64,000 nt of DNA from Ananas comosus (GCF_001540865.1 NC_033636.1:7428758-7492757), one strand, 5' to 3'. Positions 13,001-24,830 are shown, counted from the stretch's first letter. Notes: generated by a model from the sequence alone, not told the origin. Program-made: numbers and translations.

Positions 13001-16000
13001 TACAACTTGGCATTTAGAAGAATAAACTAAAAAAATCAGCAATTTAAAAAAGTAGAATCACAAACATATTATGTTAAACTTGAGGCCAAAATGCAGCTGT
13101 AAATAGCAAAACAACAGTATAGGTACCTCTACTCGGAAGCCTACCAAAACTAACAATCTCAGAGCAAAAAGAAAGACTTACCAACATTTTTCATAAAATA
13201 TGGCTCAATAAATGAGTTACCACACATAATTAATGATCTAAAAATACAAGAAGATATTACCTGCATCACATTGTCAATTTTCACATCAGGACCATGACAA
13301 GCTGCTCGCAACTTCGTTTCCATACTCCGTATTGTGTTCGAACATTGCAAATCAGCTTCTAGAAAAGCACTTCTTTTGTAGTCCTGCACAATTAAGCAGC
13401 AAAGAAATCAGCCATGCTAAATCTTTTTATTTAAGTTCGTTCGAAAAGCAGGCCTAGAAATCAGTTGAATGCTGATCACTAAGTAGTATATAATGATAAA
13501 CAAGAAAAAACAACTCGCAAAATTAAAGAACGATAAAAACTACATCAATCTTCAGCACATGGAAAATGAAACGAATAAAGCTATACAAGTCTAATACTTA
13601 AAAAATAACGCACTACTACAAATCCTACTCAGAAAATATATAGCCCCTAGATTAACAACAAAATTCTTTCAAACTCAAATCATCTGGCAACCTGCTGTGT
13701 TTCTCCTCTTTCTTCATCCCGTAAGATTACAATACTGAGGTATGGGTTATTTTTTTTCCAAATTACAACTTGGAGCAAAGTTTAATCAAAGCTTATAGCA
13801 ACTTTAAACACAAGAAAGCATATTGCCATGTCCTTAACACAATTGTCAAAGAACTTGCCAGAAGTTTATACTAGAATATTAAGAGAAAAATAACTTTGAT
13901 GAGAATGTTTGATCACTTGCTTAAAATTTTATTAACATTGGAATCTGCTTTCGTTTTGTTTCTATTCATAAAAGAGAAATATGAATCAGACAGTATTCAC
14001 CTCAAAGGCCTTTTTGAAGTAACTATGGAGAAGCTTTTCATAATTCAGACGTACTGATCCAGCTCCCACGGCACAACTATTAAAAGCCGCAAGAGCTTTC
14101 CCAACTGCATCTTCATGTGCTTCCCTTAAAGCATCCTAAAATAGATATAGTTAGTACAGCATAACAAAATGAATCAAATATTCAATGCCATTACTTGATA
14201 TTCTTACCTCTTCAGCAGGTTTTGTACGGTCAAAAGATGATGTGTAAACTTCAACTGCAAAATCATATGCCCTGCGACATTCTGCTTCTTCAACACTCTG
14301 CCAAACTCAGTGACATCAGACAGTTCAAATTGAGGATGGCATGCTACATTATTTTCTATCAATACATTAGTCATATCATTGATTTTTCATTTCAACATAG
14401 GTCGGCTACTTCATACTGGACCGTCATGAGATAGTAATGGCACGTACAAGGAAAACAATGCTAAATTACAGTGTACTCGATCAAATAAAAATTTTTCTCC
14501 CCTTACGAATCGTACTTCATGAACTACCAAGTTCAATGTCATGATGGAATCTAATTACAAAGCTCATGTTCTATACCCCAGAAACTTGTGAACCAAATTG
14601 GTAGCATCATCTTTAGGTTTCAATTTTCAATTTGAAATTACAGAGTTCTTAATTTAAGAATTTCAACAAAATAAAGTCTAGTTAAAAAAAAATTGAAAAC
14701 AAAAAAGCAGACCAATTTTGAACATCAGAATAGTCAAAGGAATAGTAATAACTTGTTTGTCATGACATAATTCTTCCAAAATATGATACAAAAAATGGTG
14801 CATTCCTACTACGTGACACACAACAATGAACTATGTTTTCAGAGCACCTATCTTTAACCATCAACAAATTAACTAACCTGCCATGAGGATGATATTGTAG
14901 GGACGGCACCTTTATTGATGGCATCCAAGAACGATTGCGTAAGACCAGCAAGGAGAGGGCCAGTCATCATAGTTGCTCCAACTTGTTTAGGCCTAGTTCG
15001 CTCAAAGACGAATTTTGTCAGATCATCCAAACCAGCTCTGAACTCTGGACGCAACCTATCCATCTGTAGAAAGCAGTAAACATCAAAGTTCACAGTAAGG
15101 TTCAAATAATTGAAGGCCTGCTCCTCCCATTACCCGCCTCTATTATCAACAGTCTTAGTACCAATAGCATAGATGCTTGGCTGGATTTCACATAGGAGAA
15201 ATTCAAGGATTTCGTGTTAAATACGATAGGTAATACTTACATGAATTTGATCAAGGCGTTGGAGATCACTTTCTTTGTTCACTGGCCGCACAAGAGTGAA
15301 ACATTCACGATCCGGGAAGAGGGCTCGAATGGACTCCCGAATCTATAGAAATGAAGGATACACATGCATAAGCATTGCTAGTGAATCAAATTGGAGCTTT
15401 TTTCATGCGGTACCTCATTCTTAGCATGCATATCTTTTCCTCCACCTTGCGTTGGCCTCAAGGCTAGTTCAAGGTAGTCACGTGGAGTAATTTTCCTATT
15501 ATCTTCCGCTAAATCCAAATAGAAATCCTTAAATACACAAAAAGAAGTTATTGATAATTAGAAAATCAGAAGTTGAACGAAAAATTAAAAACACAGTAGA
15601 CGCATCTGCAAAGATTTAAACAATATTTATACTCGCAATAACCAAACAAAAACTGGAGAAAACTGCCCAAGCTCGGATGCAGTGGACCTTCCACCAGAAG
15701 CCCTAACACGTATATGTTTTGTCATTTCAGTGACAAGTGATAGACGATCAAGTGCAGCTTCATCTATGCCGCCCATCTGCAAATGAAATGAAAAGACAAA
15801 TTACCAAATTATTTAGAATATAATTGGATTCAATAGATTTACCGTTTTATAAGCTGCAAGTAATGAACGGGTGCATCAATTAACAGCTAACACATAGAGA
15901 ACAAGACAAAAAGCTCAGCATGGAACATGCATACCTGATTGTAGATAAACATGCTCGATAATAAAACAGCCAAAGAAAATATTTGGGTACTATATGTGCC

Positions 16001-17744
16001 CTGCAAATACAAAGTGAAATACAAACAGCATTAACAAACAACAAATATATCAAAAAAAAAAAACAGCTAGTTAGGCATACTGCAACAAAAACATAGTGGC
16101 TCTGAATTTACAGGGATACATACGATTCTAGACAAAGAAAATAAAAAAGCATAGAAGATGAAGAGTTCCTAATAATCGTACAGATCTCAAGATAAGTATC
16201 AAAGGACAATTTAGTTGACTGGGGCTTGAGACGCTAGATATTGGAAGAAATCCATATTAACTAACTGAAACATGAAGTTACACAGATGGTGCACACCACT
16301 CAAAAGAACATACCAATGAAGAACCAACATGAACACTAATAGACTAAGAAAGATGGATTGCAACTAACCGTTTGATCATAGGCGTCAATCCCTTCAGTAT
16401 CAAGCAATAGAAGATTATATTCAGTTCCATCAAGAGCAGTTCTCTTTAGTGGTGCACTCCACATCCAAAGGCCCTTAGTGCAAGGTCGATGAGTGGGAGC
16501 CACTTGAAAGCCGCTACTTCTTCCTAAAAGCTATGATAAGCAAAAGATAAATTGGTTACCAGATGATCGTGCCAAGAAATAACAACTTAATGCAAATACT
16601 CATAGATAACATTAATACTGCGATTTAGTTACATGGTAATATAAAGAACTGCTCAGCAGCAAGCAGAGAGCCTGATTAAAAGTGACTGACAGCAAAACAC
16701 TACAAATTAAGATACAAAATGATATTGCATAAACTTGTTTGACCAATACAAGAAGAGTCATGTCGGCAAAATATTAGTCAAAGTGACATCTAAAGATTCT
16801 TGAACAAATGAATGCTAAACATGGCAAATTCATTAAAACTATTATAACAGGATCAAACAAATACTTACTCTAACATGGCCAGGAAAAAAAAAAAAACTGG
16901 TCGAGGATGGATAACTCTATATCACTAACATAAGCTAATTAAGAACAAAAATGCATCAAATTTGGCCCGGAAAAAGAAAACAGAGAACCAGTTGAGGATG
17001 CGCACCCATAAAACGCAAACATACACGAAATTGACACCAAAAAATGCCTCAACTTTGTTTGGGAAAAATAAAAAGTTACCTAGTTCAGGATGCATAACCC
17101 TAAATCGCTGACATTCGCTAAATTAGCACCAAAATGCATCATAATTGACCGGAAGAACCAAAAAAAAAAAAAAAAGAAGCCTAATTTAGAAAGCATAACC
17201 CTAAGCCGCTGCAATACACTAAACTAAAGCACCAAAATGAATCAAATTTGGCCGGAATAAGAAGTAAGAAACTGGGATGAGGATGCATAACCCTAAATCG
17301 CTAGGACACGCTAAATTACCAACGAAATGTTCCAAAATTGGCCGGAAAACCGAAAACAGACCTGTTTGAGGATGCATAACCCTAAATCGCTAACATACAC
17401 AAAATTAGCACCGAAATGCATCAAATATAGCCGCTAACCTGGTTGAGGATGAAGCTTTTGCCCTGGCGAGCGCGGCCGCAGACGGAGACGACGCCGATGG
17501 GGCCCTTGACGAGCTGGAGCGCGGCGACGGCCTCCGGGTCCATCCGGAACTTCCCCCCCTCGTCGCAGTACACTAGGCGGAGCGGCCGCGCGGGGCCGAG
17601 CGCGACAGCACCGCCTCCGACGCCGTTGCCCGCGGCGGAGGACGGCGGCGGCAGAGGGGTCCGGCTAGGGTTCCGGGGGTCCCCGGTTGCTCCGGGAGTA
17701 GCAGGGGACGACGCCGCGCCGCGGAACCCGAACATCTGCTTCAT
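10012..17744 (-). CDS. GBPL3: Guanylate-binding protein-like large GTPase (GBPL3-like)
   Basis: Fourteen minus-strand exons with consistent phases: 17744-17439, 16530-16369, 16000-15935, 15776-15633, 15527-15414, 15342-15241, 15063-14878, 14297-14208, 14135-14001, 13383-13261, 12788-12703, 12180-11568, 11252-11175 and 11037-10012; about 1076 aa. GTPase signatures: P-loop GRARQGKSF (residues 90-98), APTHRPCTKG switch region (113-122), DTEG (146-149) and a WLLRD motif near 223-227 in place of the animal TLRD. A helical GBP C-terminal region follows, then a long Glu/Lys/Arg-rich coiled coil (about 480-970), a basic RRRKRSKS stretch from 988 and a SAP-like tail (about 1033-1073). Layout and length match Arabidopsis GBPL3 (At5g46070), a nuclear GTPase reported in immune condensates and at the nuclear basket. 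The start MKQMF is a choice; an in-frame ATG at 17801 would add 19 residues. Confidence 0.94.
16870..17455. repeat. Degenerate ~90-bp tandem repeat in GBP-like intron 1
   Basis: Seven occurrences of a block related to GAGGATGCATAACCCTAAAT start at 16903, 16994, 17086, 17187, 17279, 17368 and 17445, spacing 77-101 bp (the longest unit carries an expanded poly-A). Each unit also shares AAATTAGCACC- and TTTGGCCGGAA-like blocks. The last unit, at 17439-17455, is the end of coding exon 1 and its splice donor, so the array appears to have grown from the exon-intron junction into the 908-bp intron. Confidence 0.85.
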
Positions 17745-17806
17745 CGCGCAGCGGCTTCTCGCTCCCGCAGCAGCTTCGCGTCGCGACCGATCGCCACACA
17801 CACACC

Positions 17807-17837
<31 letters not shown>

Positions 17838-17859
17838 TTCCTAAATTTCGTGTCGAAGA

Positions 17860-17903
<44 letters not shown>

Positions 17904-18155
17904 AGGGTTTTGTTTTGAAAAGGGGGAGAGGGAATTAAGCGAAGTTCGATCGAGCCGAGCCGCGTGGGTTTCACGCTCACAATCTTACAGTATCCGAGTC
18001 CGAGTCCGAACGAGTTAAACCAAACCTGCTGCAACCGACCGACCACTGACCCGCCGACACGATCCCAACCCGGGCGAGCCAGCTTGTCCCGCTTGTGTAA
18101 CGTGTCATTGAAATTATTATTATTGAAATTATTTTTTATCGGTACTTATTTTATA
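17745..18155. promoter_or_regulatory. 5' UTR and upstream region of the GBP-like gene
   Basis: Upstream on the minus strand. It contains a (CT)n run at about 17808-17829 and a (GA)n run at about 17862-17899 (plus-strand orientation), then GC-rich sequence to about 18090. The GC-rich block probably marks the 5' UTR and core promoter. No unambiguous TATA box was seen. Confidence 0.5.
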
Positions 18156-18547
18156 GGATTAATTGCATACATATCCCTATAGATATATTGAATTATAAGT
18201 ACATCCTTATATATTTTATATGTTGTTCCTATAAAAGTTCATAATGTTTTCAAATATATCCCTGTTGTGAGAATCTGTTAGAAAATTTTAATTAACTATA
18301 GGTTAAATACTTAATAATGATTAGTTTTTGACATTTTTACCTTATTATACTATACTGTTATCGGTTTTGGAGGGATATATTTGTGATGTCAAAATTGAAA
18401 ATATAAATGGTTCTCTAATGATAACAAATCAAAATGACATATTTGAAAATATTAGAACTTTTACAGAAACAACATATAAAATTGAACTTTGTAGGTATAT
18501 ATATTTGTCATTCACTATATTTACATGGATATGTATGAAATTAACTC
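18156..18547. mobile_element. MULE-like MITE, family B copy 1
   Basis: 392 bp with long inverted ends: left starts GGATTAATTGCATACATATC, right reversed starts GAGTTAATTTCATACATATC, similarity continuing for about 75 bp. Flanks read TATTTTATA (18147-18155) and TATTTTATT (18548-18556), an 8-of-9 target duplication typical of Mutator-like elements. No transposase ORF. A relative lies at 48283-48704. Confidence 0.75.
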
Positions 18548-19416
18548 TATTTTATTTTTTATATTATTTAGTTTATCATAAATTAAATTTGTTTTAGGTG
18601 ATAGCAAAATTAAATATGAAAAAAAATTGATATAACAGTGAAAAGTTAATTGTTGTAATTTGATTTTGTTATTTTATATGCTAGTGTAAAAAATTATGAT
18701 AAAACAAATAAAAATATTAAAATAATTATAATTTTCATACTATTAGCTTTCTATGTAACAACATTGCTAGAAATATAACTGTTATCTAAATATCGGTTCA
18801 GTCAAAAATCACTTTCACTTGAAATTTAGTTATGAACAAATCAGACAGATCTTTAGAATTGAAAACGTATAATTGAAAAATACCCAGTTCATTTTTTACA
18901 TAAGATTCAGATACCCCATCTAAGTTTATTGAATATTTACTTTACTACCCTTTAGTTTTAACTTTGTCACTGATTTAACAAAAAAAAATAGTAAAATCGA
19001 TAATAAAAAGATAAAAATGAAACCACATGGCATTAAATTAATACAATTTAAACCACAGGATAATAAAGTAAGAAAGTGAAACCACATGAATGGTATGAGA
19101 AGTTTTTTCAGAAAAAAAAAGAAAAAGAAAAAGGATTTGAAGAGCATATCCCTGTGCGTGGACTATGTGGTGAATCGACAATGAATATGTTGATTGCATA
19201 TTTTGCGATAGTTAGATCATGTTATTCCATTTTTGAATTACGCATACTCGTATTCTGCACCACTTTTATACATCATACATGATAGTCTTTCGTATTTCAT
19301 TTTACCCTGCTGCTCTTTATTTTCTCTTATTTTGTGATATACGAACTTTTCTGTATTCTATAAAAGCCTTATATGCACTTTTATAAATTTAAACTGAAAC
19401 TTTGATTTGAATCTTA
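18548..19416. other. AT-rich intergenic stretch
   Basis: No gene seen. The part at about 18890-19095 carries short AAACCACATG and ACTTTCTTACTTTA-type blocks like those in the fold-back element at 29373-29946, so it may be a decayed half of that family. Confidence 0.35.
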
Positions 19417-19881
19417 GGGGTCGTTTAGTTGCATATAGTTACAACTGTACTGCAGTTGTAATTGTATATAAATACAAATTTCATGTTTGATTTGATGTAT
19501 TTAACTCTAACTGCTGCAGTAGGAACTGTAGGAGGAGGCTCAACTGTAGCAGTTCAAACTACGCCCAAATTGGCCGCAATTCCAACTACAGCAGTTGGAG
19601 AGAGTAACTTTAAATAAAAAATATGCTTACCCCCTCAATATTTTTTAAACAAAAATTTTTTTTCTTTTTTACATTGGAAGTAATCTCACCATCATATATA
19701 TAAAGTAATAAAATTTTAAAAATTATTTCTCAATTGCATGCAACCAAACAAATTATTTATACTTGCAGCGCTTTCTACTACATCCAACCAAACATGATTC
19801 ATGTAGTTGTAACTGTCGTATTTTCAATTGCATACATCTCTAACTACACTGCATTTATAATTACATCTAACCAAACGGCCC
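19417..19881. mobile_element. Tourist-like MITE, GGGCCGTTTGG family, copy 1
   Basis: 465 bp with ends GGGGTCGTTTAGTT and, reversed, GGGCCGTTTGGTTAG. Left flank is TTA; the right flank has decayed. Internal ACTGCAGTTG and GCAGTTGGAG blocks recur in inverse orientation in the 466-bp copy at 53319-53784, which has an intact TTA duplication. TTA duplications and GTTTGG-type ends are typical of PIF/Harbinger (Tourist) MITEs. Confidence 0.75.
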
Positions 19882-20035
19882 GTGGAGGTGCGGTTGTCGC
19901 AACTTGTACGGTGGGAGTTAGGGCAAGCAACGATGACAATAATTTGATAAAATGTACCATTTATGGTCCCATCAAAAACTAAAGAAGCATATAGAAATGT
20001 GCTTGTGCTTTAGCCTTTAACTAGTGAAAACCCCA

Positions 20036-20385
20036 CGCTTCGCTGCGGATAAATAGTTTGATAAACATACAGTAGTGTAGTAAAAATACAACAGTAAGCA
20101 TAACTCAGCATTAAGTAGTTTGATAAACATACAGTAGTGTAATCAAAACACAGCATTAAGCGTAACTCTGATAGAAATATAATAAATTAACAGTACACTA
20201 AAAAATAAAGCGCTTCGCTTCGGATAAATAGTTTGATAAACATACAGTAGTGCAGTATAAATACAGCAGTAAGCGTAAATCAGCATTAAGTAGTTTGATA
20301 AACAGACAGTAGTGTAACCAAAACACAGCATTAAGCGTAACTCTAATGGAATATAATAAATTAACAGCACACTAAAACGTAAATT
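20036..20385. repeat. 175-bp tandem duplication at the Helitron 3' end
   Basis: Two adjacent units (20036-20210 and 20211-20385), each opening with CGCTTCGCTKCGGATAAATAG and repeating the GATAAACATACAGTAGTG block internally. Each unit contains a copy of the GC-rich terminal hairpin, but only the outer one is followed by CTAG. Confidence 0.8.
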
Positions 20386-20393
20386 TTAAATCT

Positions 20394-21311
20394 TCATAGC
20401 TGGTCTTCATTTGTAGAAGAACCTTCATCAAAACTGCACATAAAAATAAAGAACACAATAACAAACATAAGTATAACATAACCTTAGGTGTAAGAAATGA
20501 AGTAAATTCCAACTCACCAAAGCCTTTTTTTTTTGGCAAGCTGGATCTCCTTGATATCATCGGCAGATGCCTAAGAGCTGTAGGTAAAACAATATATCTC
20601 AGTTGCTTTGAAAAACACACAAACGCAAAGACAAACACATACATGAAAGTAAATATATAATTATCACCTGAACGAAATGGTTGTACTTGGGGATGCTTCC
20701 TCAAATAATTCTTTGTGAACTTCTTTGTGAGTAGTAGGTGAATCAAGTCTTTCTTCACATTTAATCATTAAAGTTTTAGACGAAAAAGTATTCTCCTTTA
20801 TATCGTACTAAATATTTAAAACTTTAGCAACCTTAAAAGAAGGAACACTTGCTCTGAACCTGTGTATGTCAGGTACTATTTGAAAAATATGTTCATTTCC
20901 AATAATTATTTTAATTGCAGGAGGAAGAGTAAATTTATCTAAACCAGCTGAAGTAGCGAGGTTTTGAGCCGGAATATGAATCAAATCTTGGGCCAATCTG
21001 CCGAAAATGGTAAAATTTGCAGAACTGGTATCATCTTCAACAATAGTATTTAATTTGTACCTTTTAACAATATAATGGAAAGAAGAAAGAATGCATAGTA
21101 AGTTCTTTTATTGAAAAATTTATAAAACATTATGTAGGAAACTAAATAATTACCATGGTATAGGAGATTGATCATTCTTATCACAATTGGAGCACAAAAA
21201 AGTATCACCAAATGTCTTGACAGCTGATTTTCAGTTATAACATGCTTTGTACCACCAACCAAAAGATATATCAATTTCAGAAATTTTAGCTTTGCAGGTG
21301 TACTTCGTATT
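20394..21311 (-). pseudogene. RPA1-like (replication protein A large subunit) C-terminal pseudogene
   Basis: Proposed exons: 21311-21154, 21060 to about 20808, about 20760-20668, 20570-20518 and 20433-20394. The first reads CKAKISEIDISFGWWYKAC, then a TGA stop (21233-21231) where the family has a zinc-binding Cys, then KSAVKTFGDTFLCSNCDKN. The second, joined within W-Y, reads IVEDDTSSANFTIFGRLAQD and HIFQIVPDIHRFRASVPSFK. This is the order of the RPA1 C-terminal (Rep_fac-A_C) zinc-ribbon/OB fold that binds single-stranded DNA. Later pieces (DSPTTHKEVHKELFEE; ADDIKEIQLAKKKRL; FDEGSSTNEDQL then stop) resemble the acidic tail, but the frame between exons 3 and 4 does not join cleanly. The N-terminal domains are absent. 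RPA1-like genes are frequent Helitron cargo in plants. Confidence 0.75.
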
Positions 21312-22065
21312 CTGTTTGATAAAAAGTAAGGAGGAATTATTTTTACATAATGGGGACAAAGTAAATAGCTTTATAGGATGAACTTGTAGAATAAAAATAA
21401 ATAGCTTTATAGGATGAACAAATAGTGAATTATTATGTAGAGAATATATATACCAAGAAAAAAATGTTATAACAAATAAAAAGAAAGAAATAGGAAGATG
21501 GGGAATTCTTGATTCAGATAGGTAGAAAGATGGTTGATGCAAACTGTTTAAAATAGAAGAAAGTAAATAGTGATGCATTAAAATAGAGGATAGTGTTTAT
21601 TATTTTTTTTTTGCACTTCATATTCATTGATGCTGTTATTCTTGGATGCTATAGTGAGGCCCAACCATATTCTATATTGAGACCCAACCATATAACACTT
21701 TAAGAGAACTCACTGCAAGGGTCAAAAATGTTTTGAAAAAAAAAGGGGTAAAAATCAAAGAGTGAGAGAAAAATAAAAAAGTAAAGTGCCCTATTTCCTC
21801 CCAGCATGCAGTTGGAGTTGGACTTCGCTCGCCAGGTGCAGAAGAAAATACTGAAGTTGGCCTCATTTCTCACACTTTAGGAGTCCAGGTATTTTCATGG
21901 TAAATTATTTGAACAAATTGTAATAAAGAAAGGACACAAATGATGAAGTTATCACGGACAAAAAAGAAATAGAGAACAAAGGGAAGAAGTAAATTCTCCA
22001 TCGTCAAGAGTTACATTATTGTCCACACGTTGAGAAAACCAGTAATACGGAAAAGAGTACAATCG

Positions 22066-23726
22066 CACTACAACAAAAACGGTTTATAGCGACACTTTTA
22101 AGTGTCCCTAAAACCTAAAAAAAGTGCTGCTAGCAAAAATACCGACACTAAAAATAGTGTCGCTATATGTGCAGTCTCCAGGGTATATAGCGACACATAA
22201 TAAAGTGTCGGTATATCCCAAAATAAGTGCTGCTATTTAGTGACACTTTTTTGATTTTAGTGACACAAATAAGTGTCCCTAATTTTTTTAAAAAATATAT
22301 ATTTTTTTATATAGTGACACTTTATAAGTGTCCCATTGTCATTCAAAATATAATATTTTATTTATTTAAACATCTAGTCTAGTATTAAACTTTATTTATA
22401 CTAATCTCATATACATTAAATCGATGAGACTAAAAAAAAAATAATCAACAAAATTTCTTAAATTCTTGTTAAAAAGATAAAACTAAAATCAAATATCCAT
22501 ACGTCACAACAATAATATCCACTCATATGTTGTAGTAATTATAACAAATCAAACTCTCTAACTGAAAGAAATACAAAAAATCAAAAATTGTATGATAACA
22601 AAATCAAAAAGTGCATAAACGAATTCTGATCGGCTCCACGAATATATACTTGAACCTGCACATTGAATAACATTTGAATTAGTTCAAATTTGTGCAGAAT
22701 TCTTGATTTGCCAAAGCATTAAAAAAAAAGAGACTTGTTGAAATTCTCATAGTCCTTGATTTGCTTATATTTCTATAGGTATTTTCAGAGTTTGCTTGTG
22801 CAGTTTTGGAGCAGATTTTATTATTGAGAGAGCATATATGTATCCAATTTGGTCAACCAACTTTAGAAATATACAATATACAATGCTAGAAGTTATATCA
22901 ACTTTAAATACTTTTTAAAGAAAAAGAGTTCAAAAGAAAATTGCATTGTTAATTATCTAAATACAATAGTAATTACCATTTCCTCCGCTACACGTGCAAA
23001 ACTTTTCGTTCCAGCAGTATGAGTTGTTTCCAACATTGCACGGTTTCTTGTATTTCGTATGCTACGAGCCTAAGCATATATAATAAATTTGCAATTAGTA
23101 AGTCAACATAAAAGCCAAAAATGCTAATATCTAAAGACAAAGTTGTAAAGCAAATTGGCATACCAATTTTTATATTAATACATATAATCAAGTAAAATAA
23201 TAGGGATGCTTATACCTTTCCTACATTTGATTTCCAAAAATCTACAAGATAAATTTCAAAATGGAGTTTACCTTCTCCCCTTTGCAGAGATCGACCTAGG
23301 CGAAGATGTTTCGCGGAGAGGAGATCGACACGAGATGAGAGAGAATGCCGCAGGGAGGACATGGTAAGAGCTCGCCATGGGAGATCACGAGAGAGAGCTT
23401 GCCATGGTGAGAGTTCGCCATGGTCGAGTGGGAAGGGTTATGTTTGAGGGTTGAGAAGGGTTTGGGGGTTTGGGGGAGATGATGATCTGTGTGAGAGATT
23501 TTTTTCTTTTTTTTTCTTTTTTTTTTTTCTTTTTTTGTAACTGGGTTGGACTTTTAATTAAGTTTTTGTAATGGGCCGGGTGGGTGGGTTGAGTAGGAAT
23601 AAGATTGGGTTTTATATTTGGGCCAGGCCTTAGGTGGATTTTTTTTAGAAGATTTTGGACATAAATGGGACACTTACACAGAAGTGTCCCAGAAATGTGT
23701 CCCTATAACCCTGTTTTGTTGTAGTG
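22066..23726. mobile_element. Non-autonomous CACTA element
   Basis: 1661 bp bounded by CACTACAACAAAAACGG on the left and TGTTTTGTTGTAGTG on the right, with the perfect 3-bp target duplication TCG (22063-22065 and 23727-23729). Subterminal motifs AGTGTCCCTA, AGTGTCG and GCGACAC repeat in both orientations near each end, as expected for transposase-binding sites of En/Spm elements. A GC-rich block with GCTCGCCATGG/GTTCGCCATGG repeats lies near the right side (23330-23430). No transposase ORF is visible. It sits inside the putative Helitron, so it inserted later. Confidence 0.9.
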
Positions 23727-24284
23727 TCGGTACACTTTTCAAAACAATGGAAAAAAAAAAGAGAGGAAAAGATATGTGCTAGGACTAAAGGAAAAGCTCA
23801 TGTGCTAGGAATATTAAAAGAAAAGTAGGGAGGGGGTGGGGGGGGGGAAGAAGAAGGCAAAGCTCATGTGCTAGGACTAAAGGAAAAAGGAAAACACTAA
23901 GAGTAAATAGAGAGAAGCAAATAACAAGGAAGGGAAAAGAAAAAAAAAAAAAAACAGTAAGAAGTAAAGAACGAAAGAACAGTAGGTAAATAATTACAGA
24001 AGAGAATATTAAAAGAAAAAATAGCAAGGCTCAGAAAGTAATAAGCTACTGCATTTTTTTTTAAGCCATAAGTTTAAGTAAGAGCAGAAGGATCATGTGA
24101 AAGTTCCATAAGCTGTTGAACGGCAAACGACATTGAGAACTTGAAGTGAAATAAGACTTGCATAAACTGTTGAACGATAATTACACAGCAAAGTACATAT
24201 ATTATTTAATACCAAGCCAAAATACCATGCGTGAAAGAACTTCGTTGGAGGCAAAAGCATGGACTAACTAAGTAGCCAGAGCAA

Positions 24285-24830
24285 CTAAGCATGCTGATTG
24301 GGCATAGCCTCAGAGGAATCCGCGACGCCAGTAGGCAGTCCAACAGTAATACGGTTCACAGTAGCATAGCAGTCCCCTATGGCATTCCGGAGCTGAATTC
24401 GCTCATTTACATATTCATTCTTTTGGGCGACTATAGTAACATAACACTCTTTAAGGAAACTATGCTCTATAGAAAGATTAATATACTGTGCAGATATAAC
24501 AGCACAGTTGGTTGTTTGGTAGTCGTATAAGTTTTTGTATAGGAGGGAGTCATCATAATTAATATCCATGAATTGAAAGTCGCATTCTTCCTTAAGTCTC
24601 TTCATAGCTACACGCGTAGTCTCCTGTTCAGCGGCAGTAGCAGTTGGGAGCTGGGAACTCGAACAACGTACAGTTTGAATGACAGTTCCGTTGTGTGGAA
24701 TTTGGAGGTCTATGTATCCAACGAACTTGCCTTCGGTATTGGGGGCTACTACAATCTGAGGTACGCCGAGGTCGAGTTGCTCGTAAACCTCGCCAAGCAT
24801 CCTAACGTAAGAAAAGTGGATAGTTGCCAT
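24285..24830 (-). CDS. Uncharacterised 181-aa protein in the Helitron
   Basis: Single uninterrupted ORF starting MATIHFSYVRMLGEVYEQLD and ending SSEAMPNQHA. It was not recognised. Residues about 10-85 (GVPQIVVAPNTEGKFVGYID, a VIQTVRC strand, then AEQETTRVAMKRLKEE) loosely recall a double-stranded-RNA-binding fold (strand-strand-helix with an AEQ-AA-like helix), but the match is weak. No signal peptide or membrane segment. Codon composition is balanced, unlike the A-rich flanks, and an ORF this long is unexpected by chance here. A TTGCAG acceptor-like site lies just upstream of the ATG, so it may be the last exon of a longer gene. Same strand as the RPA1-like pseudogene, from which the CACTA separates it. 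Confidence 0.45.
   Translation of the reverse strand: MATIHFSYVRMLGEVYEQLDLGVPQIVVAPNTEGKFVGYIDLQIPHNGTVIQTVRCSSSQLPTATAAEQETTRVAMKRLKEECDFQFMDINYDDSLLYKNLYDYQTTNCAVISAQYINLSIEHSFLKECYVTIVAQKNEYVNERIQLRNAIGDCYATVNRITVGLPTGVADSSEAMPNQHA

Noticed and set aside
16870..17455. Regularly spaced repeats suggesting a CRISPR-like array
   Set aside because: Plant nuclear intron; units are contiguous, diverged tandem copies rather than identical repeats with unique spacers.
17443..17844. 133-aa plus-strand ORF over the first exon of the GBP-like gene
   Set aside because: It is the antisense shadow of GC-rich exon 1, whose P-loop motif fixes the real strand.
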